DNA of 64,000 nt. It comes from Piromyces finnis. Lineage: Eukaryota; Neocallimastigomycota; Neocallimastigomycetes; Neocallimastigales; Neocallimastigaceae. The DNA lies in the NCBI GenBank assembly GCA_002104945.1, contig MCFH01000057.1, positions 248,001 to 312,000 of the forward strand. The letters run 5' to 3'. Shown piece by piece: positions 51,527 to 64,000 of this stretch. How positions within the stretch are numbered: the first letter of the stretch is position 1; every line of letters begins with the position of its first letter. The position numbers were made by a program, and so were the translations under genes. The notes beneath the pieces are model-generated. The model was not told the origin of the DNA, searched no databases, and worked only from the letters and a program-made list of their open reading frames with translations.

Positions 51527-54500
51527 ATGTTAACAACTTCTTTGAATAATAACGTTTCTTCTTCAAATCAAACCAATTCAAAAGAAAGAGATAATAAAAT
51601 GAAAAATAATAAAAGTAAAAATAATATGATAGTTGATAGCAAAGATAATGATGTTTCAATGAAAAATGCCAATTTAACAACTGATAATTCTAATGAATCA
51701 AAGTCTGGCAAAAAAAATAAGGATGCTTCACATTTTTACAACCGTGATAATAGTAACAAAGGTTATAAAAGTAACTATCGTAATAATCAAAACAAACTTA
51801 ATCACAGAAATAGTCACAGCTCTATGACTTCAGATTTTTCTAATAATAATAATAATGGTCGTTTTCATAATAACAGTAGTCGAGGAGGAAATAAAAAAAG
51901 TAAACAAAATTATAATAATTCGGGAAATAATACTAACCCTACTACTAATAATAAAAAGTCTGTAAAAGAAATTAAAGATATTCAAAAAAAATTAAATAAA
52001 AAATTATCAAAGGAAAATACCACTGTGCCACCTTCAACAAATGACAATAACATTGTAATGGATGAAAATAAAGTTCCCTTAACCCTTGATAATTTCGATC
52101 CAACTATTTTAAAAAGTAATGATGATACTGATCCATTTATTAATACTGAGCCAACTAATCTAACTGAAACAGAAAAAACAGAAAATGAAGATGTAGAAAT
52201 GAATACAGAAGAATCTGATTTCCTTAACGGTTTTTCATCTGATAAAATAGAAAATGCAGGGTAAGTATTTTATGATTATAATGAAAAAATATATATATAA
52301 ATGAATAATTTCACCACATCAGTTTATATATAAATGGGAGATATAATCTTGCTAATTTATGAATTAATCAAAAATAACAAATAGTCAATAAGAGTCAATA
52401 AAAATATATAGCAAAAATATGGACAATACCATAGTTGTTTTTACGATACTTTAACATCAATTCATCACTTGTATTCTTCAATTTTTTTTTTTTTATTTAT
52501 TATTATTATTTCAAAAAAGTGCAAACAAAAGGCGAAAAGAATCATTTGATTAATTCTATAAATTAGTTATAAAAATTTAATAAAAACGATATATTAATTT
52601 AAATCATTCATATATTGCAATATAATATTTCTAATAATTTAATTTATGTATTTATTTATTAATATAGTAAAATATTTATTGGTGGTTTGACTTATGAAAC
52701 AACAGATGGTAAGTCTTTTTTATTTTATAACTAAAATAATAATAATTGTCTATTTTATTATTAAAAAAAAAAAAAAAAAAAAAACACCCTACAAAAAATG
52801 ATCAAAAGCGTAGTAAATTAACCTTTTATGTAAAATTAACAATGAAAAAAAAACCCAAATTTTAAATTTTTAAAGTTTTATTTTATATCATTTTAACATT
52901 GTACCAAAAAAAAAATTCAAATTTTGAAACCTTAAAAATTATGAAAAAGACTATTAAAGTTATTAAAAATAAAAATTTTTTAATTTAAATTGATGGTTAG
53001 GTGATACAAAACCACAGTAAAAAATTTAATAATAAAATTAAGGATAGAAAAAAAAAAAAGGAAAAAAAGGTTGGATGAAAAGGAAAAAAAAAAAATAAAA
53101 ATAAAAATAAAAAAAAATATATAAAAAATATGGTGTTTTTCATTAATGGAATAATAGATAATAATGCAATAGTTTTAATAGAAATAGGATTGAAATAAAT
53201 AATCAATATGATTTATATAATAACATTTATTTTTGTTTTTTACATAAATATTATACATATTATATTATATATAATATCCTTTAATTATTATAATAGAAAA
53301 ACTTAGAGAACATTTTGAACAATTTGGTAAAATTACTGAATGTACGGTTATGAAAGATAATAGTGGTTGTTCAAGAGGCTTTGGTTTCATTACTTATGAA
53401 AATCCAGAAGTTTTAGATAAAGTTTTAGAAATGAATCATATTTTGGACGGGAAAACAGTAAATATTATTTAATAAGAAATAAATATATACACTCTATTAA
53501 AGAATAAATTAACTCCTCATATATTTATTAAAAAATAATGATTATAATTATTATTTATATATTATTTATAAATGTTTTAAAGATTGATCCAAAAAGAGCT
53601 ATTCCAAGAGATAGACAAGATAAAACTGAAAAAATTTTTGTTGGTGGTATTCATCCAGATGTCACTGAAGCTGAATTTAAAGCTGCATTTGATTCTTTCG
53701 GTAAAGTAATTGATGCTACTTTAATTACTGCAAAGGATACTGGTAAATCTCGTTGTTTCGGTTTCATCACTTATGAAGATGGTCGAGGAGTTGAAATCGC
53801 TTATGCTAATCGTCATAACATTGTATTAAACGGAAAAAAGGTAACAATGTTAAAACAATAAAACATAGTAATAAAAAAAAAATAGTATTAAGATTTAAAA
53901 ATTGCTAAAGTAACAACAACAAGAATTATAATAATTAACAATAATAATTAAAAATATTTAATCAACACTTTTTATTAGGTTGAAGTTAAATATGCTGCAT
54001 CTAAACCAAAACTTGTTGGAAATGCATTAAATCCAATGATGATTGGAATCAATAGTATGAATATGAGAATACCAATGGGTATTCCAATGGGTATGGGTGT
54101 TATTAATATGCCACCACAACCACCACGCATGCCTCCAATGAAGTTTTCAAAATCTAGTTCTTCTTCTCCAAAGGGTAAACAAGCTCAAAAATATTATCAA
54201 CAAAATATACGTTCCGGTCAGGTTGGTCCAATTCGTAATCAACATAATCATGCTTATCCTCAAGATTTCCAATACTCTCATTACAACTTAAATATGAATA
54301 TGTATACCACTTATAATTATAATCCATATAATAGTACAGGTTACATAGGTTATGATTATGATAATTATAATATGCCACCTATGCCTAGCTATGTTAATCC
54401 ACAACCTTATCCACCAAATGGTAATACTACTTATCCACCTAGTTATGTTAATCGAAATGTAAGCCATTATTCTCAAGGTCATTCCTACGACAGTAATGGA

Positions 54501-54905
54501 AATAATAATCGTAGTAACAGCGGAGTAAATTCATCTAATTATTATCGTAGTGGTAGTCATATCAGTTCAAATGATACTAATAATTCATCATTTAATTCAG
54601 CCATTGCAAATGATAATAATGAGAATATAAATTCAAACTATAATGTCTATAATGGCTACAATATGAATATTTATCCACAAAATAATTATGCTTCCTTTAA
54701 TGGACCCCAAATTTCTCGTATGAATTCAACTAGTAGTTCTTCTTCTTCTACCAGTGGTAATATGAATCATCATCATCATCATAATGGTAATAATCGTAAT
54801 TCTAATGGTAGTATGAATGATGATAATGATGAAATAAATAATCCTTCTATATATATGAGTGTTAGTCCTAGAAATAATCATGGTTATCATCCATACTCTC
54901 GCTAA
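51527..54905 (+). CDS. Two-RRM RNA-binding protein (Hrp1/hnRNP A-B/Musashi type)
   Basis: Five exons: 51527-52260, 52668-52708, 53297-53457, 53583-53840 and 53979-54905, giving 706 aa. The N-terminal 245 residues are Asn/Ser/Lys-rich and disordered. RRM1 (~246-315) has RNP2 KIFIGGL and RNP1 RGFGFITY. RRM2 (~331-404) has RNP2 KIFVGGI and RNP1 CFGFITY, followed by VEVKYAASKPK. The tail is low-complexity, rich in Met/Pro/Gly (IPMGIPMGMG), Tyr/Asn, Ser and a His run, ending HPYSR. Tandem RRMs joined by a short basic linker (IDPKRAIPRDR) match Hrp1/DAZAP1/Musashi proteins, which bind UA-rich RNA in mRNA 3'-end processing, export or translational control. Its first two introns (407 and 588 nt) are long for this region. 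Which orthologue it is cannot be settled here. Confidence 0.9.
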
Positions 54906-55367
54906 ATAAATAAATAATAATAGTAATGAAATAAAGTGATTGTTGTAAGATCCATTCATACTTTTTACACAAAAAAAAAAAAAAAAAAAAAAAAAAAAAG
55001 CAATATAATCTATTTGATATTATCAAAAAAAAACATTCCTAATCTTTTTTTTCGATTATATATATATATATATATATATATTAAATCATTACAACAATTA
55101 TTCATATTATTCATCATTTCAATAGCATGATTTAATTCAAAAAAAAAAAAAAAATTCTTTATAATTTTTAATTTTAATGTTTTCTCTTTTTTTTTTTTTT
55201 TCTTGTTCCACTTTTATATTATTTTTTTTCTTAATTTTTATAAATAATAAAAAATAAAAGTCTTTTAAAAAAAAAAAAATTGTACTTTTTCTAATTCCCC
55301 TTCCTAAGAATTATTCAAGATAAAATTGAAATTTTCCAACCTGTTAATTTATTTACTTATATTTATA

Positions 55368-55398
<31 letters not shown>

Positions 55399-55468
55399 GT
55401 ATAGGATAGTGATTTTTTTCACTTTTAGTTTATTTATTTGTTTATTAGTTACTTAATCATCATTATAC

Positions 55469-55516
<48 letters not shown>

Positions 55517-55749
55517 GTTTATGTTTATGTTTATGTTTATTATTATATTTTATTATTTTATTATAAAGTTATGAGATGAATTGAAAATGGATTATTCTTC
55601 TTTTAAACTTTTTTTTTTTTTTTTCCATCCCCATTGAAAAATTTATTATGGAACACTCGAGAAAGAATAAATGAATGAATGAATAGATTAAGCTTTTCAG
55701 TTAACCTAAATGCAATGAATACTATCAAAAAAGGAATAGGAATAATAAA

Positions 55750-55786
<37 letters not shown>

Positions 55787-56355
55787 CTCAAATAATTGTT
55801 TATACATGATTCAATTAAAATAAAAATATAAAACAATTTTTTTTTTTTTTTAATTTTTTTTATTTATTTTATTAATTTTGTTTTTGGTTTTCTTTGACTA
55901 TAAATGTTTGGTTTTTAATTATTTTTTTTTTTTTTTTTTTTTTTTGGTTTTTTTTTTTTTTTTTTTCGTCTATGATTTTCTTTTTTATTACTTTTATTTT
56001 TTATTTTATTTTATATAAAAGAATATATAAATTTTATAGGAAATTAAAAAAAAAATAAAATAAAATAAAATAAAAATTAAGAATGAAGGAGAAAAAAAAA
56101 AAAAAAAAAAAAAAAAAAAGAAATTAAAAAAAAATTATATATTTATATTTATATATATATAAATACATATATAAATAAAAAATAAAAAAAGTTTCTAATT
56201 TAATATTATTTACTCTGTGTTTTGTATTATTTTTAATTTTCGTCGTTATTGTTGTTGCTGTTTCGTTTTTGTTGGTTTTAAATTTTGCTTTATTTTATTT
56301 TTTTCTGATAAATTTTTCTTTTTTTTTTTTTTTTTTTTGTATTATTTCTTGTTTT

Positions 56356-56391
<36 letters not shown>

Positions 56392-56467
56392 GGTATGAAT
56401 AAGGTTCGATTTCTTTTTTTTTTTTTTTTTACTTTGGTATGAGTAAGATTCGATTTCTTTTTTTTTT
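54906..56467. other. Intergenic between convergent genes, homopolymer-rich
   Basis: 1.56 kb shared 3' flank of the RRM gene and ARL1. It contains very long T and A runs (for example 55370-55398, 55921-55945 and 56090-56119), a (TTA)n array with TTATGT variants near 55470-55550, and a tandem duplication at its right edge. No gene was recognised. Confidence 0.6.
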
Positions 56468-56470
56468 TTA
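56387..56470. repeat. 44-bp tandem duplication at the ARL1 3' end
   Basis: ACTTTGGTATGAATAAGGTT (56387 on) recurs at 56431 as ACTTTGGTATGAGTAAGATT. Each copy is followed by CGATTTC and a T run. Both copies lie in what should be the ARL1 3' UTR, directly after its stop codon. Confidence 0.75.
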
Positions 56471-58457
56471 CTTCTTTCCTTCTATGGTATTTACTAACCA
56501 ATCCATACCTTCAGTAAGACCTTCACCTGTTACAGCAGAACATTTAAAAATAGTCCAAGTACGTTCCTTTAATAAAGAAAGACCAAGAGCATTAGAAACA
56601 TCCATAACAGACATAGCTCCTTCCATATCTTGTTTATTAGCAAATACTAAAAGAGCTGCATCTTTTAATTCTTCTTCATCTAACATAGCTAATAATTCTT
56701 CCTTACTAGTTGCTATACGATCCTTATCTACAGAATCTACTACATATATAATAGCATCGGTATTGGTATAGTAACAACGCCAGTATGGTCTAATAGAAGT
56801 TTGACCTCCTAAATCCCAAACTTGGAATTTTATATTTTTATAATTAACAGTTTCAACATTAAAACCAATGGTTGGAATGGTAGTGACAACTTCACCAATT
56901 TGAAGACGGTATAATATAGTGGTTTTACCAGCACCTTTTTTTTTTTTTTTTTTTTTTTACCGAAAAATAGAATTTATTAGAATAAAAAAAAAAATGAAAT
57001 TAAAGAATATATAATGGAGAAAGATAATAATAAATGAATAATAATAGTATATTAATAACATTATATTAAGAAATAGTATATATATTTAAAATTGTTAGAA
57101 ATAAAATAGAAATAGATAAATAAATAGAATGATTAAATTTATTGATAAATTTATACTTTTATAAAAATAAAAATATATGGAAAAAAAAAAAGTCATCTTT
57201 TAAATGTGATGATTTCAAATGTTATGTCTTTTGTTATCGGTAAAAGTTTTATTATTGATTCATCTATGTAATATTAAAAATTATTTTTTGAATAAAATTT
57301 CACTTTTAAATGGCATTAACTAATTTTAATATATTGTTTGTCTGTTGGTTGATTTGTTTTTCAATCGTAATTGCTTTTATATAAATAATGATTTTAGTTT
57401 TATATATAATTAATAAATAACTAAAATTATTCCATAATATAAAAATAATGATAAACAGTTGATAATATAAAATTTCTTCGATACATTATACAAAAGGTTT
57501 TAGTTAAGTTTTGTTAACTTGTTTTTTTTTTTTTGTTTTTTTTTTTTAATATTTAACTGTATTGTACTAATGTATGTTGATGTTGTAGTTGTTTTGCTTT
57601 TAGTCATATGCAATGTTTATATATACAACATTTATTGGTAATATTTTATTAATATTATATTATATAATATTTTGATACTTTGTTTAAACTATTATGGAAA
57701 GAAAGTAATAATAAATTAATTCATTTTGTAAAGTATGCATTTCTCTATTGACATTGGAATTAAGTTTATTTCTATTAAATTTTAAAAAATATATCATTTC
57801 TGCTTTTATTAAAGGAATATCTATACACGTGTGTATATATTTATTTATATATAATTCAAAATAAATATAAATTTACTGTATATGTATCTTTTTATGAATT
57901 AAATTAATTGCAAATTATACATTGAAATTAATTTATATAGGTTTTATTATCGTTGTTATCAGAATAAAAAAATATTTAATTGTTTATTTTATATTTAGTC
58001 GCATTATCCAGATTACTTATTAGTATTGAAATTGAACCATTTTAATTGTATTATATAAACAATAATATAAACATAAATCATTTAATTTTGATTTATTTAT
58101 TTACTTTAAACAAATTAATAAGTAAATCTTGAATTTCCATTAATTTTACATTTAAAAAGCAATGCCTTTTAATTATATTTAAAAAAATTATGCTTGAAAT
58201 ATTTGAAATAGATTTAAGATAGATTTTATTATAAATAAACAACAATGTTTATGGTATTTCCATCTTTGCGAAATTTTTATGTATATTGATAAATTGTAAT
58301 ATTATTTTTAACTATTTAGTTTTTGTTGTACTGTTGTTTGTTATTGTTGGGTTAATTATTATACATTTGAATTTAAAATGATAACCTTTTTTTTTTCCAT
58401 AATTTTAAAATGTTTTATAAATATTATAAATTATATATATTATATATTATATAAAAA

Positions 58458-58490
<33 letters not shown>

Positions 58491-58601
58491 TTTTCTTTTA
58501 TTTCATTTCACAAGGTATTTACCATCTAAACCTAAAATTAATATTCTAACCTCCTTTGATCCCCAAAGGCGGCTTAATAAGGATGAAAACATTTGACCCA
58601 T
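56468..58601 (-). CDS. ARL1: ARL1, ARF-like GTPase
   Basis: Two exons, 58601-58523 and 56934-56468, joined across a 1,588-nt intron, give 181 aa, the same length as human ARL1. The start [20 protein letters not shown] has the myristoylated Gly2 and amphipathic helix of the ARF family. Motifs: GLDGAGKTT P-loop (24-32), split by the intron after GLD; switch [30 protein letters not shown] with catalytic Gln; NKQD; and [19 protein letters not shown] is characteristic of ARL1 rather than ARF1. ARL1 acts at the trans-Golgi, recruiting GRIP-domain golgins. The intron is by far the longest in the window and its 3' splice site follows a poly-A stretch instead of pyrimidines. The joined frame is exact. 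Confidence 0.95.
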
Positions 58602-58842
58602 GTTTATAATATATTATATTGTTTATATTAATTATTTATTTATTTTTTTTTTTTTTACTAAAATAGAAAAAAGTTGATTGAATAATATTTGGAAATGGAT
58701 AAAAGATTTTAAATAATATAATGTAGTATATATTAGAAGTGAACATAATAAATTTATTATTAGTGGAGAGTTAATATATGATATAAAATATATAAAAAAA
58801 GAGAAAAAATATATTAGTTAGATGCGGAAAAAAAAAAAAAAA

Positions 58843-58884
58843 GTAATAAATATAGAATAAATAAAAGTTATTATTTATAATGTG

Positions 58885-58933
<49 letters not shown>

Positions 58934-58975
58934 TTTTATTTCTTGATTTCATTTCATTTATTTGTTCGTTTATTT
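58843..58975. repeat. Dispersed repeat, copy A
   Basis: Starts GTAATAAATATAGAATAAAT and includes TTATTATTTATAA, then a long A run, then TTTTTATTTCTTGATTTCAT and TTTATTTGTTCGTTTATTT. The same blocks occur in the same order at 60361-60455; copy A is longer because of its A run. Confidence 0.7.
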
Positions 58976-60360
58976 ATTGAAAATGGGTTATTCTAATTTG
59001 TTTTATTTTTATTATTTTGTATTGTTGTTGATATACATTTATAATTAAATTATTCTTTTCCTCTTTATATATATATATGTATAATTTCCGAGTATTAGTT
59101 ATATGATGTACAATGATTTACATAATTAATATGGTGTATATAACATGAATATAGTTTTTTAAAGATGTTTACTTTTTTATTTATAATATAATAGACGAGA
59201 TATTTTTATTCAATTGTTATTTGACATAGAAAATTTGATATTCATTAAAGTTATACAACTTATATATTTACTCTTATATAATTTCGGATAAAAATTATTC
59301 TTCTATTTATGATTGTACCGAAAAAAATAATCTTTTTTTTTATTTATTTATTTATTTATTTTATATAATTACAATTATACAGTCCATTCTATAACATATA
59401 AACATAACAATTATAAATTTTCAATCTCTCTTTTTTTACTATTACTATTATTGTTATTTGCCTCTTATTATTTTTCAATATATAATTGTTATTAGTATTT
59501 CTTTTTTTTCTTTACCTTTGTTTCTCTATAAAGCTTTTAAATAAAAATAAATATAATAAGAATTAAATTAAGTTTTTATTTTTTTAAATTAAGAAAAATA
59601 AAAATTTTTTTCTTCTTTGGAAATCTTTTTTTTTTTTTTTTTGATTTAAATAATTTATATTAATAATTTTTTAATATATAATTAAATATATTAAAAAAAA
59701 AAAAGATTTATTTTTATAATTGAAAAAGTAAACTTTTTATCAAAAAAAATATAAAGGTGGAACTGTAATAAAACAAGAAGAAATGTATAGAACAAATATA
59801 AAGAAAAGGCATTAATAATAAAAAGTAATTTTTTTATTCATTTAATGTAATAATGATAAAGTAATCCATTGACAAAAGTAACATCATCGTTAGATTGATT
59901 TATTTAATTTATTAATAATACATTCATTCATATAATTATAATAATTTATCTAATATAATATTTTTTATTCATTAACATCATAATATTAATTTATTTAGTA
60001 TAATAACAATGTATTTATTGATATAATTATAGTAATTTATTTAATAAATATATATTTATTCATTAATTTAATTATAAATATCTTCATTCTTAAAAATAGT
60101 TCATCCTTATAATTTATTAATAATAATTATCCATCCAAATTTTTACATTTATTGATTTAATATTACAAATATATTAATAATATATTATAAATATATTAAA
60201 TAATTTATTTATATAATTGATTTTATGGTTCATGTATACATAATGTATCAATATTGTATACAATGGAAAAGGAAAAAGTGGTAAACATGTTAAAACGAAA
60301 AAAAACATGATTAATATGCCATTTAAGCTACACCTTTAAATATGAAAAAAAGAAAAAAAA

Positions 60361-60455
60361 GTAATAAATATAGAGAATAAACGAAAATTATTATTTATAA
60401 CTTTTTTTTTAAACTTTTTTTTATTTCTTGATTTCATTTATTTGTTCATTTATTT
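60361..60455. repeat. Dispersed repeat, copy B
   Basis: Starts GTAATAAATATAGAGAATAA and includes TTATTATTTATAA, TTTATTTCTTGATTTCATTT and ATTTGTTCATTTATTTC, in the same order and orientation as 58843-58975. Confidence 0.7.
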
Positions 60456-60793
60456 CGGTTTTTATTATTTATTATTTATTTTTAAAGAAAGCTCTTATTT
60501 GGTATGAATAAAATTAAATGAATAAGAAGAGGTGGAAAAAATATATATATATATTAAAAAGAAATAATTTTATATCTACAACAGTTTTATTTTTATTTTA
60601 ATCTAGTGTTCTTTATAAAAAAAAAAATAAAATAAAATAAAATAAAATAAATATCTTATGGAAAGAAAATTTTGAAGAAGAAAAAAAAAGGATGGAGTTA
60701 TTATATACTTATCAATAATAATTTTATGATAAACTGTAAATTATTATTTATATTACTACGTAATCTAATATGGGAAAAAAAAAAAATTTTTTT

Positions 60794-63573
60794 TTAGTTA
60801 TTTGAGGAAAGTCGGAATACACGAACACAATTTGTACTACAAAATTTTTTATCCATAACATTAAATGGAACTTGACCAGGAGCAAATGGTTTTTCACACA
60901 TGAAACAACATGGACCATTACTACTAGTAGCACCTTTTGATGAAGATTTTTTTTCTTCTTCTTGCTTAACAAATAAAGCTGCTGTGGAAGAAGTAACACC
61001 ACCAGAAACACTAGAAGCTTTAAGACGATTCATAGCAGCTTGAGCTCTCTTTTCACGATCAAGTCGTTGACGCATTTCTAAACTCATACCAAAAGTATTT
61101 AAAGTGGATTGTCCTAATTTTTTAAGGACACTCTTTGATCCACTTGGTTTTTTAGGGGCTTCTTCTTCTGTATTACTTTCTTCTGCTGTATCGTTGGCAG
61201 ATGAAGATGTTGTAGCAGCTTTACTTGCTTGCTTCTTTTTTTGAGATTGAATACGACGTTTTTTGTCGGTTTTCTTTTTTTGTTTCTTACGTGAAGCTTC
61301 CTCTTCCATTTCTGGTGAAAGGAAGGATGTAATATGAGCATCTTGATAATTCCATTGATCTTGATGACGATAGTAATAACGACGGAAAGTATTTCGAGTT
61401 TCTTTATCCAATGCCATATCATAGGCTGTCATATTCATTAACATATTAAATTTCTTTAATACTGAACTTTCGGATTTAATATGGGTATTCAAATTAACTT
61501 TACCAGTATACGTATCACCTTCTTTTAATCTTATGGTTGGATCTGCACCAATTTCTAATAAATAATCTACCATTTCGGATTGACCATTGGCTGAAGCAAT
61601 ATGAAGTAAGGTAATTCCTTCTATATCATTGTAAAAAGGTTCATTCAATTGAATTGACGTTGAACCTGAGAATTGCTTCTTAAACATATCAATTAAACCC
61701 TTTTTACATAAATATTTTAATTTAGAAAGTTCTTCTTCTTTAACATCTACTTCTTCATCTAAACCACCTTCTTCATCATCTGTATTCTGTTTACTTTTAT
61801 TGCCCGAACCATTTTTTTTATTATTCTTTTTTCTACCAGCACTATCCTTATTTTTAGATTTTTGTTGATGTGTTGTAGATTGATCTTCTTCATCCTTAAC
61901 TTTATTAAGTTTGACATCATCAATATCTTTTACATAAGTTGTTGATAATCTTTCAAAAATAGTTGATAATTCAGAAAGGGTTGGACGACCTGTAGTAAAT
62001 GGAATATTTCTAATTCTTGGATCATCCATAGTTAAAGCATCTGTACTATTAATAATTAATTTTCTATTGGTATTTGAGGTATGAATTAAAACTAAATCTG
62101 ATGCTTTAACATAATCCTTCCATTCATTCATAACTTCTTTTACTTCCTATAAAATATTAATTAGATATTATATTAAAAAATAAATAAATATTTTATTACT
62201 CTATGATACATAAAAATCAACTTATTGCTATATACATTACTTGTTCAATCATTTGTTCATTATATCTTCTTAAATTAGCACCTGCAGATTTTGCCTTTCC
62301 TTTAGCATTATCATTACTAGCTTGACTACCACCTTGCTTTCTTCTTGTGGTATATCTATAAAGAAACAAAAAAAAAAAAAAAAAAATAAATAAATAAATA
62401 AAATTTAAATAACATTACTCATTTATGTTTATATATTTACTTCCTACTATTCTCTTATCACATTATTATTGTTATTGTATACAATACCTGTGGAAAGTTT
62501 TTTTAGCAACCATACGACCAGTTAAACAATCAACAACACCACCAGCAAAATGACCAGAAGATAATAAGATAATAGTCCAATAAAATGGTTTACCTTCCCA
62601 GTTACTTTTTTGAAGAGCATGAAGACGAGCCATAATTTCTTTTTCAGAAATAGAAATTTCACCACGAGTTTGTTGGAAATAAAGAACAGATTTATATATT
62701 AATAATACTTTACTAAAGTCCATTTCTAAAGCAACTAATGGTTGGTCTTTAGTAAGATAAGCAGCTTGACCCTTATCACTACTCTTAACTTTAGTACCTT
62801 CTTCTTGATATAAACTTGAACCGTCACTATCTGAACATTGTGAATCTTTTATTTGCACCATTATTATCAATAAATATTATAGTGTTGAAAATAAATAATA
62901 TTTAGTATTTATGATTTATTTTATCATTTTGTATATATAAAAAGGAAATGAAAATTGGCTATCTTTTGAAGTTCAAAATGAAATTTTAAATTATTATGAT
63001 TGAATTACCATCTAAACTAATTTTACTATTAAATTCTTCATCACTTATTTCTTCGTTATTTATAGATTTTAAAATGTTTTTTATGTGTTGTTCAGAATGA
63101 CAATGCTTTAAATAATGAGTAATTGATAAATTAAAAAATTATAATAATAAAGAAAAAAAAAAAAATTAATAAAAATTATAATAAAAAATTGTAATTTTTT
63201 TTTTTTTTTTAAATCATTTAATTTCTAAGAATTCAAATTTTAAATAAATATATAATTTTTAACGCTCATGGTTATAAGCATTAATATATTTATATATAAA
63301 AATTACATCTCTTAATTCCTGATCGTTATTGAAAGAAAGTTTACACTTGTTACACCTAAAATTTTTTCTACTTTCTGAATGTGAGGAATCTTCTATAGAA
63401 TCAATATCCGATTCATCTTCGGAAACTAATTTATTAATTGTTGGAAGTGAATTTGAATTTATGATTTCAATTTGTTCACTATAAATTTTTAAAGATTCAA
63501 GAATTTCTTGAGGAAGACTAAATAATGAATATGTTTCTTCTTTTGTATTTTGAATTTTTTTTGATGAATCCAT
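60794..63573 (-). CDS. VMS1: VMS1 / ANKZF1, ribosome-quality-control peptidyl-tRNA hydrolase
   Basis: Five exons: 63573-63307, 63105-63009, 62845-62488, 62355-62241 and 62146-60794, giving 729 aa (human ANKZF1 726). Order of parts: a C2H2 finger made across an intron (CNKCKLSFNNDQELRD + HCHSEQH, ~75-96); the VLRF1 release-factor-like domain with SSGHFAGGVV, KKTFHRYTTRRKQGGSQ and catalytic Gln ~252; an ankyrin segment (~456-484, LLHIASANGQSEMVDYLLEI); a Lys-rich linker; a VCP-interacting motif MRQRLDREKRAQAAMNRLK (~637-655); and a C-terminal treble-clef finger CCFMCEKPF...FCSTNC (~692-719, VATC type). VMS1 cleaves nascent chain-tRNA on stalled 60S subunits, releasing the chain opposite Ltn1/Rqc2 action, and works with Cdc48/p97. 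All functional residues look intact. Exon phases close without error. Confidence 0.95.
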
Positions 63574-64000
63574 TTTAAATATTTATCAATTTCTTTGTTA
63601 AAATTATTTTAATTAGAAAAAGTTGTTTTCGCTATTTATTTTTATTGTTTATGGTATATATTAGTTTTTAAGTTATATATATATTGTTGTTGTTGCTGTT
63701 GTTATAATTGTGTAATAATAATTGTTTTAAATGTAACAATAATACAAATAAAAATATACAATTTGAAAAATATAATTGAAAGAAAACGATAAATTATAAA
63801 TAAAAATTATGTATATATTCGGTTTAAAGGTTTTTACATATAAAAAATATTATAAAACCTATGTTATATTCCAATGTTTTATACTATATTATAAATTTAT
63901 CCTTTTCAATTTTTCAATTTCTATTTTATTTTTTTTTTTTTTTTTTTTTTATTATTGAAATCTAACCAATAAAAAATTTAATTTTAAAATAAAATAAATC
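63574..64000. other. VMS1 upstream region
   Basis: 427 bp to the window edge. AT-rich, with a short GTT/GCT trinucleotide run near 63685-63702 and a T23 run near 63930. No neighbouring gene is visible. Confidence 0.5.

Larger units (their letters stand above)
58602..60793. other. Intergenic, ARL1 upstream / VMS1 3' flank
   Basis: 2.2 kb of AT-rich DNA with long A runs (58896-58930). Two diverged copies of one ~95-130-bp sequence are listed separately. The ARL1 promoter should lie just above 58602. No coding sequence was recognised. Confidence 0.55.

Noticed and set aside
53274-53296. ATATCCTTT near the RRM gene as a second U12 donor
   Set aside because: That intron (52709-53296) already has a GTAAGT donor, and the motif is at its 3' end next to a normal AG acceptor.
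54726-55130. Small frames overlapping the RRM gene tail and its 3' flank
   Set aside because: They are shadows of low-complexity coding sequence or homopolymer runs with no recognisable protein character.
57198-57290. Possible C/D-box snoRNA in the ARL1 intron (GTGATGA near 57207)
   Set aside because: No CTGA D box or closing stem was found at a suitable distance.

Overview
This is an extremely AT-rich nuclear genome window from a flagellated eukaryote. Standard stop codons fit every gene model. Genes are cut by many short GT-AG introns, and the noncoding DNA is full of homopolymers and (TTA)n/(TTTA)n arrays. An axonemal dynein heavy chain, CEP290 and a UBXN11-like protein show that the organism builds a cilium. 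Together with the Hrp1-type RNA-binding protein and the extreme AT bias, this best fits an early-diverging zoosporic fungus, most likely an anaerobic gut fungus (Neocallimastigomycota). The taxon is an inference. No rRNA, tRNA, CRISPR or prokaryotic feature was seen.

Layout: 3' end of a WD40 gene (+, 31-391); divergent G-alpha subunit (+, 3022-5036); single-headed inner-arm dynein heavy chain (-, 5719-20405, 23 exons, 4,082 aa); UBXN11-like SEP/UBX protein (-, 20878-23822); SSL1, the TFIIH p44 subunit (-, 24247-26399); CEP290 (+, 26934-40306, about 55 exons); acidic-repeat TLDc protein (+, 42521-45535); a tRNA-derived SINE with 14-bp target-site duplications (46067-46651); a gene-poor stretch with a tetranucleotide array and a possible coding relic (46.7-51.5 kb); two-RRM hnRNP-like protein (+, 51527-54905); ARL1 GTPase (-, 56468-58601, with a 1.6-kb intron); VMS1/ANKZF1 (-, 60794-63573). 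I built the gene models by joining exons by eye. For every complete gene except CEP290 the summed exon length is a multiple of three with a single terminal stop. CEP290 was checked junction by junction.

Three ciliary genes (dynein heavy chain, UBXN11-like, CEP290) lie within about 35 kb, interrupted only by SSL1, which faces CEP290 across a 534-bp intergenic spacer. The other genes are housekeeping: transcription/repair (SSL1), mRNA binding (RRM protein), Golgi trafficking (ARL1), ribosome quality control (VMS1), a TLDc protein of the oxidation-resistance family, and heterotrimeric G signalling.

The most notable observations are a candidate U12-type AT-AC intron in CEP290, the intact SINE insertion, and a G-alpha whose DxGGQ motif carries Ser in place of the catalytic Gln. 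Also notable are micro-exons of 20-33 nt in several genes and a TLDc protein with a long 18-residue Asn/Glu/Ile/Asp repeat.
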